A stretch of DNA of 64,000 nucleotides from Jaapia argillacea MUCL 33604. Taxonomy: Eukaryota > Basidiomycota > Agaricomycetes > Jaapiales > Jaapiaceae. This document shows, one piece after another, positions 31,610 to 43,870 of the stretch. The translations under genes were made by a program, and so were the position numbers. The notes below the pieces were generated by a model that was not told where the DNA came from, did not search any database, and worked only from the letters and a program-made list of their open reading frames with translations. Each line of letters begins with the position of its first letter. Positions within the stretch are counted from its first letter, which is position 1. The stretch covers positions 790,075 to 854,074 of the forward strand of contig KL197723.1 of assembly GCA_000697665.1 (NCBI GenBank), read 5' to 3'.

Positions 31610-32340
31610 TCAGCCCGCAATTGCTCGACCTGCTCCAGGTCAACCAATTATGTACCATCGCACAATCCCTACCAACTCCCGTCCAAGGAACTCATCGCGT
31701 TCAAGTTGACATCGGACATCTATCTCACACTCGGGTCCAGCCGGCTCGTGTTCATCTCATTAAACAAACATCCAACCTCGCTACCGCCGAAAGCTCATCG
31801 CCATAGGGTTGAGTCAGATGCGAGGCTTTAGATTGGATACGGAAGGATGGCAGCCACAACACGTTCACCTCCACAGTGTCTCACTCTTCCCTTTTTTGCA
31901 ATGTTTTCTTCTTGCGCCGCGTTGGTTTTTCTGCACTGCCGGTTCTTCAGTTGTTCCTGGTATCCTTCACCTCAACTTGTAACTGTACTGTTCTCGACTT
32001 TGATGGAGTCGGTCGTGCTCTTGGCAGTGTCCATTTCTTCTCTCCACCCCTGTTCAATCTCAGGCTAAAATATCCCCATCGTCACTTTGCTGCCCACCCG
32101 TGTCGTGGTCTCTCGGGCTTTTGGGCACGAGTTCTAATATGTCCTTGCACAAGGATGGTTTTCCCTCCATGTTTTTGGTCCGTTCTTACTGTCATGTTCT
32201 CATACTTCACATTCTCTCCCTCTCATATCTTCTCATCGATCTGATTGACCGCTCACTGTTTGTTCAAGATATATCGCGCCTCTCCTGCACGATGGGCGGC
32301 ACTCGTAACACTGACTTCAAGGATCCTGATGTATAGTCGA
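31610..32340 (+). repeat. Degraded repeat unit, copy 3 of 3
   Basis: Matches copy 2 closely through CCTACCAACTCCCGTCCAAG and GCGTTCAAGTTGACATC, and copy 1 at its end (CGATGGGCGGCACTCG). In-frame stops interrupt the likely former coding part near 31803-31808. Confidence 0.5.
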
Positions 32341-32770
32341 CCACAAAACTCGGCCTCAGGTGGCTTAAGACCACCGGGTGTTCGGTATGGAGTGAATAGG
32401 GACAAATCCAGGAAAGCGAACCATTTGCTTTCCTGCATTTCTCCCCTTTTTCTCCGAACCGAGTCCCCTTCCTCTCGCATCCCTTCTCACCCGACCGGAA
32501 TCAAGTCCTCCATTGGCCGAAACGACAAAGGTAGAACTTGCCAGTCTTGTGTAAGCCACTCGAGTAGGAATGATATATATTGCCGATTCTTGAAATCCAT
32601 GTTTATGACGCTCTCGTGGGATTGGCCCTCCTCACCGACAAGCCAACACGGCGCAAGGGTTGACGACATTTATCCAGCGGCCAGGACTTGATCTGCACAA
32701 AATCTTTGTCGACGCACTTCATCGTTTCCCCTGGACTTGATGCAGATCTTGAACGCGGTCCTTAGGTTGT

Positions 32771-33927
32771 GTGGGCGCCACGGGGGCGGGCACGCGGGCA
32801 TATAAGCCGTGGTCAAGTCCCGACGAGCCAACGCAACCACTAAGGTTCACCTCAACCATGCAGCTGCATGTCTTCCTAGACGTAACCCCCGAAACGTCGT
32901 GGACCGTCGACTACGAATCGGCGAAATCTTGTAACAAAGTCCTCGAGGAACAGCTCAAGTTGAGGAAGAAGGCTCTAGATAATCCTCTCAAGGTCGACGA
33001 TACCTTGACCAATTATGGGCTTTCTCTCTTCCCCTTCATGGTGAGGAACGACTCTGGCACATCACCCTCCCATCGACGGCCAATCTCACCGCCCCTCAAC
33101 CCTCTTCCCACCGCCTCAGACCATACCCCATCTTTGGTTCTCCGTCTAGTCGAACCACTGCAAACTGGCAAAGGCTGCTACGGTCAGGTTTGGAAATGCC
33201 AGGCCGTAAGTCATCATAACCTCGCATCCACTCCGCCTATCACAGCTGTTCTCAAATTATACCAGCAATATCTCGCACCTTTACCTTACTGGAAGGGAAT
33301 GTGGCTCGCTGATTTTTACTGTCCGATCGATTGGGTCGCCAGGAGGGAGGCGAAGGCGTCGGAGCTACTTGAGGATCTCCAGGGAAGCTTCTTCCCGGGA
33401 TTTATGAGGTTCGTTTACTACCCATCCTCGCCACCTTCTTATCGAGTCTCAGAGTGACTTTCTACTAGTTGAACCTCCGTGCGGTGAAAAATCCTGGGGA
33501 CACATCATGGAGTTCATCGACGGCCCTAGATTCGGGGATTTTGTCATTGCGCACCAAGAGGACCGAACGGCTCTTGAGAATTGGTTAGCAGTTTCCTTTG
33601 ATGCAAATATCCAAATGGATCACCCGATGAGACTTCGATTAGTACGCAAGTTTCATGCGCCAAGTTCACAAACTTCGACTTCCAGGTGTTATGCATGACA
33701 ACGTCAACAAGAACAATGTCCTCGTCATTCCATCTTCCCCGCCATCTCCCATTCTCATCGATTTTGGCTCGTGCGACATCTAGGATCACACACACCCTGA
33801 TTTTGATTGGAAAGAACTATACCGAGATCAAGTCAAGTTCCTCAGAGCATGCGAGCAGTTTGAGTGTTTTAAGGGTATACCCGACGCTTGGGCTGAGAGG
33901 AATCGTGAAAGTGACGAGGACCTATAG
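32771..33927 (+). pseudogene. Small fungal protein kinase, family K, copy K5, multiple lesions
   Basis: Exon 1 (start MGATGAGTRAYKPW or MQLHVFLDVTPETSW at 32858) includes the glycine loop (GKGCYGQVWKC) and lysine strand (AVLKLYQQYL). A 10-bp loss near 33390 replaces the family's SFLPYSYGIYE by SFFPGFMR and shifts the frame. Exon 2 (MEFIDGPRFGDFVIAHQED) is readable from about 33450. In exon 3 the catalytic loop reads MHDNVNKNN where K1 has LHKDISKDN, so the catalytic Asp is Asn. A Trp codon after DFGSCDI has become TAG (33782-33784). The end (GIPDAWAERNRESDEDL) remains readable to 33927. This copy cannot be an active kinase. Confidence 0.8.
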
Positions 33928-34183
33928 TGGCCCATACACTCTCGTAGTGGTTCCAGGATGACCACGGTGCGGCGACGGTTCTTGGAACTATCTGTATCTG
34001 GAGATACACGCCGTTCTGAGGTCTTGTGCCCGCTCCCATGCACTCAGCTCATCTCACGTTGACTACGCCATGTACCGTACATACTATCATTATTCAAGTG
34101 TTGCTTTGGCCCTTGATGACATGATCGCAACCTCGCTCATCAAACATGAACTCTCCCTCGTCCACATCTACAGCTTTCTATAC

Positions 34184-36252
34184 TCAGAATGAATCCCACG
34201 ACTTGATCTCGATCGTCTCCAATCCCCGACAAGCTCCAACCATATACTTTAAAAACTTGCCCTCTGTTTTCTTGGTGAGGGTATCGTGGAAGACGCTGAA
34301 TCCTTTAAGGGAGGGGAAGGAGGCTGTTACCCATTGGGGTATCAATTTCTATCCGAGAGGGGTAGGTATATTAGATTCCACATGTGGCCTGGGGAGAGGG
34401 ACGAGAAGAAGGGGGGGGGACGTACCAAGTCGTCAAATTCGAGAGGAGGTACGGATCCTGTGTGGAAAAGCAAAGCCACGAAGTGCACGTTATCAACCGG
34501 TAACTCGTTCGCTCCAACATCTGAACGACCACATCCATCGAGGGAGAGCAATAGAGTCTTGCTAGGAATGGTGATCCATACCGTGACAGGCTTTGGAAGT
34601 CGGCGAATTTGATCCAAAGTGACATACATCAACCTGAGAACATCGTCAACCTTCTCCGAGACCTCATTCAACTGCAAAATAAAGTGTTGAAGAAAGGGAA
34701 GCGCCGATGACGGGTTCGTGTTCTGCAACCAATGGAGGATCAACTCCGGTCTCGCAGCAAGAATATGGAGGGTTGGAAGTGTGAAATCGGATGGTAACGG
34801 CGGTAGAGACGATTGAGGTCCTACGTCGGTGGTTCCAGCGAGATAAAGACTTCCGATGGACGGGTGTCGTGACAAGAACGGTATCAAATCGACGTATGAC
34901 ACCTGGTGGATGGAGAGTGACGTGAGAGCATTAAGGGAAAGAGAAGGGAGTATTGAGGGTGAGGGAGATTGGAGGACAGTAAGGTAACAGATTGGGGAGA
35001 GGTTAAGTGATTCGATGGTCCATTCCGAGATTAATGGGATGGAGATAAATAACGACGCCAGAGTGACATGTACTAGTGAATTTAGAGGGTGGAAACGATC
35101 GATGGATTCGAGTTTGTGGGATACGGCGGTTCTTGAGGTGGAGGGAAGAGGCTGTTCTTCCTTTGGCACATCTTTGGAGGTCTGGCCTGAAGGAGAAGAT
35201 GGTGACGGAACTCGATAGCCTTCCATGGATTGAAACGAAATGCATCCTTTCGTTGACAGCGCAGAGAGGAGCTGTCTAACCTGACGGGCAGCATCCCCAA
35301 TCAACACCGGAGGACTAGCACCTGTCGGGTCGTCTCCATAGTAATGAAGCCAAAGTTCCTTCACGGATGGAAGAAGCTCCACAAAAGCGGCAAGGCTTTT
35401 TATATCTTTGATATTGTTTGTGTCGATCCAGATTTCAAGGGAGCGAACAGGGGGAAGACAGTCAATCTGGTGGATCACGAGGAGTTCAATCCCACGGAAG
35501 CTGAGAGGTGACTCGACTTTGATGCCGAACGACTTGTCGGATGGGTCGAGGCGGAGAGCTTGAGGCTTGTCGAGGTCATAACGTTTGAGAAAGAAGAAAA
35601 TCGCCATGTTCTTTAGGGGATGCCGAGATGACATACATGATAGAAGGGCTTTGGAGGTGAGGCTGGAGAGGGGAGCATCTTTCGTGATGGGTGAGATGAG
35701 AGTGGATTCGACGGTCGATGTTGTCTGAAAACATACCACTGGAGAATTCTTCTCCCTCTAAATCGACTGTGCTACTCTCCATCGCTGCAAGGGGGTGCAA
35801 TAGTCTGAGAATGGAAGTATAATGAAGTGATTGGACAAACATTTCGCGTCACGAGTTGCATCTATCGCTTGCTCCTTGACTCTGTCACGGCCGAGCGTCG
35901 ACTGAGTGGATAGTCAGTTGAAAGCTGAATGGGGATGAGATTGAAGAAAGAGCATACCATGAAACGGTGAGCAGCTTTCGCCATCCTGGATTGCTTTCTA
36001 GGGGCACCGCGTATCGTTTCTATTCGAAGAATGAGCCATGAATACGCGAGTCGAACCTTCGAATAACATACCTTGAGAAGGTGAGACGGGTAATGTACCC
36101 AACTGGAATGATCTCCGCGTTGCGCTCTCTGAGAAATCAAGCGATAGTCTGGAAGCCGAATCGACCAGTGTCTCCGCATCCTCAGAAGCAAGGGAGTAGG
36201 AAGACTCGGTGATGCTGACGGTTTCCATGTCCGTCCTATCGGCTGTGGCCAT
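34184..36252 (-). CDS. F1 family leucine-rich protein, copy 5, intact
   Basis: ATG at 36252 (MATADRTDMETVSITESS). Exon phases match copy 3: exon 1 to about 36072; exon 2 (ends HRFM); exon 3 (ends in GCGAAAT before GTTTGTCC near 35844); a short exon with MESSTVDLEGEEFSS; the large exon from DAPLSSLTSKALLSC; and the last exon KLIPQWVTASFPSLKGFSVF to TGA at 34184. About 589 residues. The N-terminal part is Ser/Thr-rich with the signature TLVDSASRLSLDFSESATR; the body shows irregular Leu-rich units (LSFRGIELLVIHQID, SLEIWIDTNNIKDIKSL). It is very similar to copy 3 in the inverted block. I recognise no named family; a repeat-based binding protein is the best guess. The 3' end converges on kinase K5. 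Confidence 0.7.
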
Positions 36253-36973
36253 CGTAGCTAGCTAATCCCAGCGATATTCACCTGTTGTCGGGGTAAGTTT
36301 ATGGGAGAAAGGAGGGAAAAGGCGCACAGCTGACCTTTAAATCGAGGTGCACAGCGTTCGAAATTGCTGTGCTAATCGGCAAAACGGAGAATCGCAACGA
36401 GCAGTGCTTGACGCAATACATATCCGTAGAAAGGGGATTGAATAGCTTGGAGGTCAGAGGCCAAGTTGAATTCGTCGTTGAGGAATTCGGTGAGTGCCAG
36501 TGGTACCGCGAGCCGAGTCGATAGACATTCCAATAGGAAGTGAAGGATTTCAAAAAAGAGGTGCGATCCTTGGGACCCAGAGACGAGTTGAAAGCAAACT
36601 CGGAGAGCCAGGAGACGAGATGGCATGTGGTGAACTTCAACAAACAGAGAAATTCCGCGGCTCGAGTACTCCTCCGAATCCCGGGTTTATCATCGCATGA
36701 TCTCCCTAAGGCTCCTCATCTTGCGCGGCACGAGGTGAACTTCCAGTGACCCCTCCAAGTTTACTTCTTTCCCAATCTGAAAACACGTATCACCCACCCC
36801 CCAAGGTCGAGAAACATTTACACGATACAGGGACCCCGGACATTCTCTCACCTCCTGCACATAATCCCATCCTAACGCCCCTCAAACTAAGCACCTCCTC
36901 GCAAACCACGCTTCATTAAACATATCCGTCTCACCTCTCCCACATCATCTAACCCGGTCATTCTATGTCCACG

Positions 36974-38549
36974 TCATCCACTCCCAATCTCGTCGTTTTC
37001 AGCCACATTCGCTTCGAGCTCAATTTCATCCATTGCAACGTTCTCGCCACCCTCACCATCCCCTTCAACTCCCTCTCCGACATCGACATCTCCCTCAGCC
37101 ACTTCCTCCTCTTCATCCCCACCTTCCTCATCCCCCTCGCCCTCACCGTCTCCTCCCACCACGTCAGCTAAAGCCAACGCCCTAGCCAATAACCCCTCCC
37201 CCTCCACACCACCCCTCTCCAAAACCCCAATCAACTCCGGATACTCCCTCTTCACAACCTTCGACACCGCCCACTGTGCAATCCTCCTATCATCTCCCAT
37301 TGGGAACCAAAGGGTGGGTTGGAGGCGACACCATGTTATCGTACCTAGGATGACAGGTGAGTAAGAGCCAGGAATGGGCAAGAAGAGGTAGGAGAGATGG
37401 AAAGCGAGGAGGGGGTACATACTAGGAAACGTGATTCGTGATAGGCGCGGACAAAGTCCACCCCATACCCTCGCTGTCTCGAAATCACTGTCGAGTACGG
37501 CCATGTTCTCTTCGTCGTAGATGTCAGGGTTGCAAGTGACGAAAACGGTTTCGAGATCTTTGAATCGTGGTAGGACTGTTTCGAGTGCTTGGAGGTAATA
37601 CTGGACCATCTTAGTCACACCGCCAACGTGGAAGTACAAGGATAAGAGTAAACATACCTTCATGGTTGAATCCCCAACAACGCCCACAGCGACAACATTA
37701 TGGACCCCCAAAGCCCTAACACCACTCAACCGAACGGAAATCAACTCCAGCAGATCCAAATTCCATCCACTCCTAGCAAAATTCACATTCCATACCTCAC
37801 TCCCACTCTTAGTCAACGCCTCGACGACTTCTTCGACATGTGCGGCATTCGAAGGAGGGTCGAATAACAACGACGCGTTGGACACTTTCGAGCCTGGGAT
37901 TAAGGACACCGCGAACTCGCTTGGACCAAGGTATATGCGTAGATTCGGCATTAGGATCGGTGTAATGGGTTCGATGCGGTAGGAATGAGGATCCGGGATG
38001 TCGGGGCCCGGTGAAATGCATAAGCATTCTAGGGTTGATGTGTGACGGGATAGGAAGGAGTGGAGGGGTGATGATGAGGGGTAACGGAGACAACGGAAGG
38101 AGAGCAGACGGTGCCATGTACAGATTGTTAGGATTTGGCGGATGGAGGGTTCGTCTAATGCGAGCGCTAAATCGCGTAATTCGGTTATTGAGGTGAGAGC
38201 TGAGAGAAGGAGGTTGTAGTAGGCGTGAAAACGGGGTGAGGTGTCTCTACTTGAATTCCGGTTGTTCAACGAGGGAAGAGGAGGAAGTTGTCGACGGAAC
38301 TCACTCTGAGATGCAAGTCAACTTTTTGACGTGCTTGGCCATGGAGGATTTCGCAGCTAAAGTTCGACAACACGAAACGATTTGCTGTGAAGATTGTAGG
38401 ACGATGTCTTCGTATAGAACGCGCGTCGAAATAGAGTTGAAAGTCTTGGAGACTGTGCAGAGCGAATGTTGGGCTGATTGGGAAGTTGAACGGAATATTT
38501 GGTCGAGGAGTTCGACAGGGAGGCGAGTGAGGGAGACAGAGGTGTTCAT
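36974..38549 (-). CDS. F-box protein, family F2, copy 3, intact (461 aa)
   Basis: Four exons, 38549-38305, 38249-37658, 37600-37423 and 37344-36974, splice in frame to 461 residues. Residues about 8-50 are an F-box (LTRLPVELLDQIFRSTSQSA, LCTVSKTFNSISTRVLYEDI). The middle has Leu-rich segments (LDLLELISVRLSGVRAL, LETVLPRFKDLETVFV). The C-terminal 70 residues are strongly acidic with Gly/Glu/Asp runs. F-box proteins act as substrate receptors in SCF E3 ligases with Skp1; the target is unknown. This is the reference copy for the two broken F2 genes. The pyrimidine-rich promoter (38640-38560) is also found at 5940-6010 and, without a gene, at 41060-40960. Confidence 0.8.
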
Positions 38550-38797
38550 CGTTGTGAAGGTTGAGTAAGTAGTTTTCGAGGTGGACGACAGGGTGCAAGA
38601 GAAAACAATGAAGATGAAGGAAGAGAACAAGGAGTGTCGACACTGATCATGGATCCAGAACCACGTGACGGGTTAGTTCAGAGGGCGGGAATATGGCAGA
38701 GCACTGGCAGTGACAGTGCTACTCATCGACCGGTTCTGTCAAGCCGCAACAATTCTCCAGAAAAGCCTCCTCCCTTTGTATAGTCTCTTCAGTTGCT

Positions 38798-40434
38798 ATG
38801 ACACGTGTTCTAGAGATCGACGAGATATATCGCAAAATCTGCGAGGACCTGAGATCGTCCCAGGAATATGGGTGGAGACAGGACTTGGTGCGGTTGGCCA
38901 GAAGTTCACGGATGCTGTCAGGAGAGGCGATGAACGTTTTATGGGACCAACTTGATGATCCAAAGCCTCTACTGAATCTATTTCCCGCCGGGTTGCTAGC
39001 CCAGAAGGCAACGCAAAGGAGGGATGTCGAATTGATCAATTATACGGCTGTGACTTATGTTCGTCCTTCGCTCCCTCTCATTCCCCGCTTCCCTAAACTC
39101 CGCGTCCTTACTTGACAGATACCCTCAAGGATTCCAGAGAAGGATGATTGGCTTCGATTCGATTTCTATGCACGTCGAGTTCGCTCATTGTGCGTATCCG
39201 CCACCTCGACAGACGGCCGGATCTTCCATCTCCTCTCCCAGTACAAAACTGGTCCTCTCTTACCGTCTCTACGAACATTAAGGTGGTGGGACGGCTCACC
39301 AAGATCATATCTCTCCTTCATAGATGACTTCTCGTCCCTGATTACACCATCCCTCCTCAACTTATTCATTGGGTTTTCTTCCCTATCATTGCGGCATCCC
39401 GATGAGCTCGATCTTTTGATCACGTTCCTCGACAAACTGCCGCGTCTCTGCCCCAGGGTCACGATATTCGCCTTCGAAAAACTTCCATCGTCTCTATCAT
39501 TTTTATCCGGGTTCCAAGATCTACAAACTCTGGAGTTGGACTCAGAAAGACAGATAACAACACTGGAACTCCGAGTCATGGCCCTGCTACCGCGTCTTAA
39601 AGCATTGACAGGTCTGAAAATTGCGGGGACCGATTTAAACGTCACATCCCTCGAGCTTGGATTCCCTTCCCTCACCCGTCTCGGCATCGCTGGCGAAGCC
39701 GTGCAAAATGCACCGGCTGTGCTAGGCCTCGTATCATCCAGTCGTCTTTAGTACCTCTCAATTGGTGGTGGCGGAAAGCTCATCACTTCGAAGGAGTACC
39801 TTGCCTGCGTAGATGCAATCTCATGCAAGGGAGAGTCGTTGGTGGAGCTCTCGTTGTGCTGTGGCTTCGGCAGTGTTGTGCCGGATGAGGTTAGCATTGT
39901 GGCCGCTCAAGGAGTTTCCCGCTTGATCCTACCGAGCCTCCAGGGCTCGATATCACCCAAGGCTTTGACGGTATACCTCGCAAGGCGCTCACATCAGAAG
40001 ACGCGAAAATCATGGGACTAGCATGGCCCAAACTAAAAACTCTCCATCTTCACTCCCCCGTTGCGTTCTCCCTGGAGTCACTGGCGGTCTTTGCGGATCA
40101 CAATCCTACCCTTGAGGCACTAACTACAAACCTCCTTGTCGACAACATCAGCCACGGGGTCATCGACAACCTTCCTATCTTATCCCATAAACTCGCGATT
40201 CTCTCTTCCTACTCGGCGTATCAGGACGTTGATGATTTACTATTGGCAAGGGCCATCGATCAACTATTTCCGATGCTGAATCTGGACGAGTGTTCCTTGA
40301 TATCCGCTAAACTCCTCAGTACCCTATCTTTGCTACAGAGGGTAAGAAAGGGTCACGAGAAACGGTTAGGGCTCCGTTCAGTCAAGGTATGCCCGTCCGA
40401 GTTGACATCCTCAATAGAAGCTGAGGCCCTGTAA
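38798..40434 (+). pseudogene. F-box-like protein gene, broken
   Basis: Exon 1 (MTRVLEIDEIYRKICEDL, then LARSSRMLSGEAMNVLWDQL and LLNLFPAGLL) has the form of the F-box-like proteins common in mushrooms. A GT-AG intron (about 39045-39119) leads to a long exon with Leu-rich units (LPSLRTLRWWDG, FPSLTRLGIAGEA). An in-frame TAG (39749-39751) and a frame change near 39990 interrupt it. The frame after the change (ATG at 40012) reads GLAWPKLKTLHLHSPVAFSL, typical of the same family's end. Without the two lesions the gene would be a usual ~500-residue family member. Its promoter is divergent from the F2 gene at 38549. Confidence 0.7.
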
Positions 40435-40959
40435 TTAATTATAGGCGGGTTCGCTCTGAGGTGATGATGCCGTTGGAGAGGGTTGATCGATATCGTTCTA
40501 GTTTCACATTCCTGAGGGCCCCGAAAGTTTGAGGTGGCTTCAGAAAGAGGAGGGTCGGTCATTTTCCTGATGTACATATCTCGGAAATGGTTTGTAGTGA
40601 GAGCGATTTCATGTGTCATTCCGTAATCTGACTTTTCAACAAAAGGTTCTTGGGGAATCCCCGCTCTGCGACATGTATCTCATACTTTCACCCTAACGGA
40701 ACGCATCAGCAGTGACCTCCTCGTAGCTTCGCGAAGCGAATATATGCCACAGTCAAAACGCGAGGATCAAGCACCTGTCAGCTGGCGAAGTCACGATGGG
40801 TTGTAGTATCGGCAACCATTTGGACATCAAGTGGTGAAGCTCGTACCGAACTAATCTTCAGGCGCATCTCTTAGTTCTTTCAAGCAGCCTGCAAGGTATC
40901 CACTATCCTTGACCGACGGATTGATGAACCGTGTTTTTGGCCCAATTCGAAGGTGAGGA

Positions 40960-41065
40960 AGGGATCAATCTAAACTACCAGCTAATAGCGAGGCGCACGA
41001 CAGGGCGGAGGAGAAAGCAACCAAGATGAAGGAAGCGAACAAGCGATGCTTATTAATATTTCGGC
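40960..41065 (-). other. Orphan F2-type promoter fragment
   Basis: On the minus strand TTGTTCGCTTCCTTCATCTT, a pyrimidine stretch and CGCCCTGTCGTGCGCCTCG match the region just upstream of the intact F2 ATG (38640-38560). No F2 coding sequence follows, so it is a duplication remnant. Confidence 0.5.
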
Positions 41066-42553
41066 ACCGCTCCTCGTCTCGCTGACAACCACCTTCCCCT
41101 GCTGAGACATCCTCCTTCTTTACTTCGGACGACAGCAAGACAACAGCCCTGCACTTCGATTCTCTCAAGCTCCCCTTTCTGACCTCCAGTCAAAATGTAC
41201 TGGGATTCAGGTCTCGAGATTCGGTTTGACGAGATGGGGTAAGTTAATCAAACTTCGCTTCGTTATACCGGATCCCATTAAACCTAACCTGGTGGATAGG
41301 CGGTGATTGCGTTGCGTCTACATTGAAGGTACCCATTTATCAAGTATACCGCAGCTTGACTCTTGAGGCTTCTGCCCCTACCATAGCACGAGGCACGGAC
41401 TCTATTTTGAAGACGGACCGGATTCCAAAGGGATCGGCAGACGTTTTTCGATGATCACTCGCCGAGTCGTTGTGCCGAACGGAAGCCCTGTCAACGACCG
41501 CTACTCTAATCGCACGATAGGAGCTCGCTAGAGGGCACGCAGGATCGGAGGTCTGCCAGACATCACAATGTACGTCTTTCATCGCAATTTTCGGCTAAGG
41601 AGATCTGAATCCTCAGAAAATCACAACAAGCAAACAGCTGCTCGCACTGCTCATTGGGTACCGGAGTGCGTAACGTCAAATGCCACACCAGGCGGATGAC
41701 GCGGCGCACTACGGCACCCATCCTCCCTTCATCCTTCCGACGACGACGACAACTCGCCGAAGGGATAACCCCGCTCATCCTACAGCATCTTCTCTTCAGG
41801 GTTTAATGTGGAGAGAGCTGCTCATCGCGGCCCAGATCGCTATGTTTCGAGTCCGCTCTAAAAGCGTAACGATCAATGCCTTGGCTCATCCTCAACAACC
41901 TAAAAGCTTACCGTTTATCCTCTCCGTTCACGAATGTAGTCTTTCCACGCTTTCTACGTGACCTCTCTATCGCGTAACCCAATCCGCCTTCTTCAATCCC
42001 ACATGACCTAGACGGCGTTTCCACCTATCCATCGCAACACAATGCCATCGAGAGTTCCCGTAAAGTTTTCTCCGCCATCGCAGGTTGGTACGGGTTGTGT
42101 ACCTCGCTGAGCAGAGAAGGGTGCCAGGTGACTCCTCTCGACCGGATTTTGGGAGTATTATATATGGATTCAAGCCGCGTGGCGAAGGGACAAGGACAAC
42201 GTGGGCTGGCACCCCCGAAGTGAGTAGGAGTACAACAGGGCGTCAGTTGGAGAGAAGCTGGACGAATGGACATAACCACAAATTCGGAACAAAGCTGACT
42301 TGAAAAGTGAATAAGGTGAAAAGCCATATCACACCAAAGAAGATGACTCCTAGTAACCAGCCTGGCGTCTTCTCTGAAAAGCGTGAGTTACCGCCCAACT
42401 ATGCATTTGCACCCAGCGTTGTTGGCAACGATGGATCGGCCAGAAGGACGTTGCCGCGTGGGCTGAACACGGCCCCTTTCGCTCACAACTTCTGAAAACA
42501 ACTTCGCCTCTTACTTCCGTTGCGATACTAGCTTCACACCAGCTATCAGATTC
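41066..42553. other. Intergenic, no supported gene
   Basis: Contains a short MYWDSGLEIRFDEMG frame at about 41195 followed by a donor-like site, but the joined frame stops at once. The last 70 bp before 42554 match the sequence upstream of FB3 copy 1. Confidence 0.4.
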
Positions 42554-43870
42554 ATGCATCATACCCATGCTCCATTGGCACTTCCTTTCGAGCTCATTGA
42601 TTTGGTCGCCGACCTGATCGATGACCGCTCAGACCTACTCTCAATGGCACTGACTTGCCAATCCCTCAACAAACACCTCATTCCTTCAGTACTCGATTAT
42701 CGCGAGATCAGAGCACCCTTTGAAGGGCCCTATCTATGGAACCACCTGGCGAAGAACACCCATCTTGCTCGACGCGTTCGTACACTTCGGGTTGTCACTG
42801 AAGGGTACACGCCCAAGCTGCCAAAGGGGATCGAGGAAGGAGGTGCCATTCATGAGGACGGACAACACGAAGAGGTTTTCCTCCGGGCTACATTCTGCAC
42901 GTCCCAGCTCGTAACCTTTGAGTGGTCGGATCAGCGAGTGCGTGGATTGTCGTTCAATCGCGTCAGTTACGACCAGCTCTGGGACATCCTCGTTGTCTCA
43001 TGCCCACGACTTCGTAACCTCGACGTTTGCGATAATGTCAATGTCCTCTCAGAAGATTCATTAGTTGGAAGAAGTGGCCGGGTAAGTGATCGGTCGAGTC
43101 GTCACTATGTGGAATCATTGACTGAGGACTTTGGCATGCGGATTCCTGTGACGAAGTAGCTTTCGGCAGTGAATACCCTCTGGTATTGCAAGTACACAAT
43201 CTCCTTTTGCGGCATCAGGCCACTGTGGCGACTCTCACCAGCATTCGTCACCAACGTCGTGGCCCACAACCCATCATTGCGATGTCTAGATCTAATCGTG
43301 CCCTCCTTGGAAGAGCATCTCTCACCGCTTGGTGATGAATTTGGGGAGATCCTTTTGCCGTCCCTGACATCGTTCAGCCTTTACTGTTTCACATTTGCCA
43401 GTCCAACTACTTTATCCCGCTTCCTACGCCTCAACAGTACCCTCGAGTCCGTCGCGCTCGATAGTCCCTATTCACTTCAGTCGCTCGCCAAGGGAGATTT
43501 ACCTAATCTTCACCACTTCTGGTCGAAAGACGCCCAGTGGACATCTGTTTGCTTGGCTATGCCGCCAATCTGGGAGCTGCATTGCGTATTTGATGGCCTC
43601 GAGGACCGGGAGGTGCTTAATGCGTTCAATTCAGTGTCCAGCACCTTGAAGTTCACCTACATCTACTGGACCGGATATCGTGTTCACGACATCGAGAACC
43701 CTTTTCCTCGATTTGGCCGTGATGTGTCTAACGCACTCTGTGAGACTCTTCGTGCAATCCATATTGAGTATAGGGGTAATTTAAATAATGGATATTGGGC
43801 CTCCAGGTATGTCCAATACATCTTTCCGAACTCTGTAGGATTGACGTTCGATGGCCCCAGACGCCGGTGA
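42554..43870 (+). CDS. F-box protein with leucine-rich C-terminal part, family FB3, copy 2 (412 aa)
   Basis: Exons 42554-43081 and 43160-43870 join across a 78-bp intron to 412 residues. The F-box (LPFELIDLVADLIDDRSDL, MALTCQSLNKHLIPSVLDY) is followed by conserved Leu-rich segments (VVSCPRLRNLDVCDNVNVL, LPSLTSFSLYCFTF). It is highly similar to FB3 copy 1 (5844-4537), including intron length and position. Here the acceptor TAG itself is in frame, so an unspliced message would stop after 201 codons; in copy 1 the acceptor is CAG and the frame stays open. Likely an SCF substrate receptor with unknown target. Confidence 0.8.

Larger units (their letters stand above)
32650..38640 (-). repeat. Module F2-F1-K, arm 2 of the large inverted duplication
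   Basis: On the minus strand the order is F2 copy 3, F1 copy 5, then kinase K5 in the opposite orientation, mirroring 12852-18460. F2 and F1 are intact here while K is broken; in arm 1 F2 and K are broken and F1 is intact. Confidence 0.75.
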
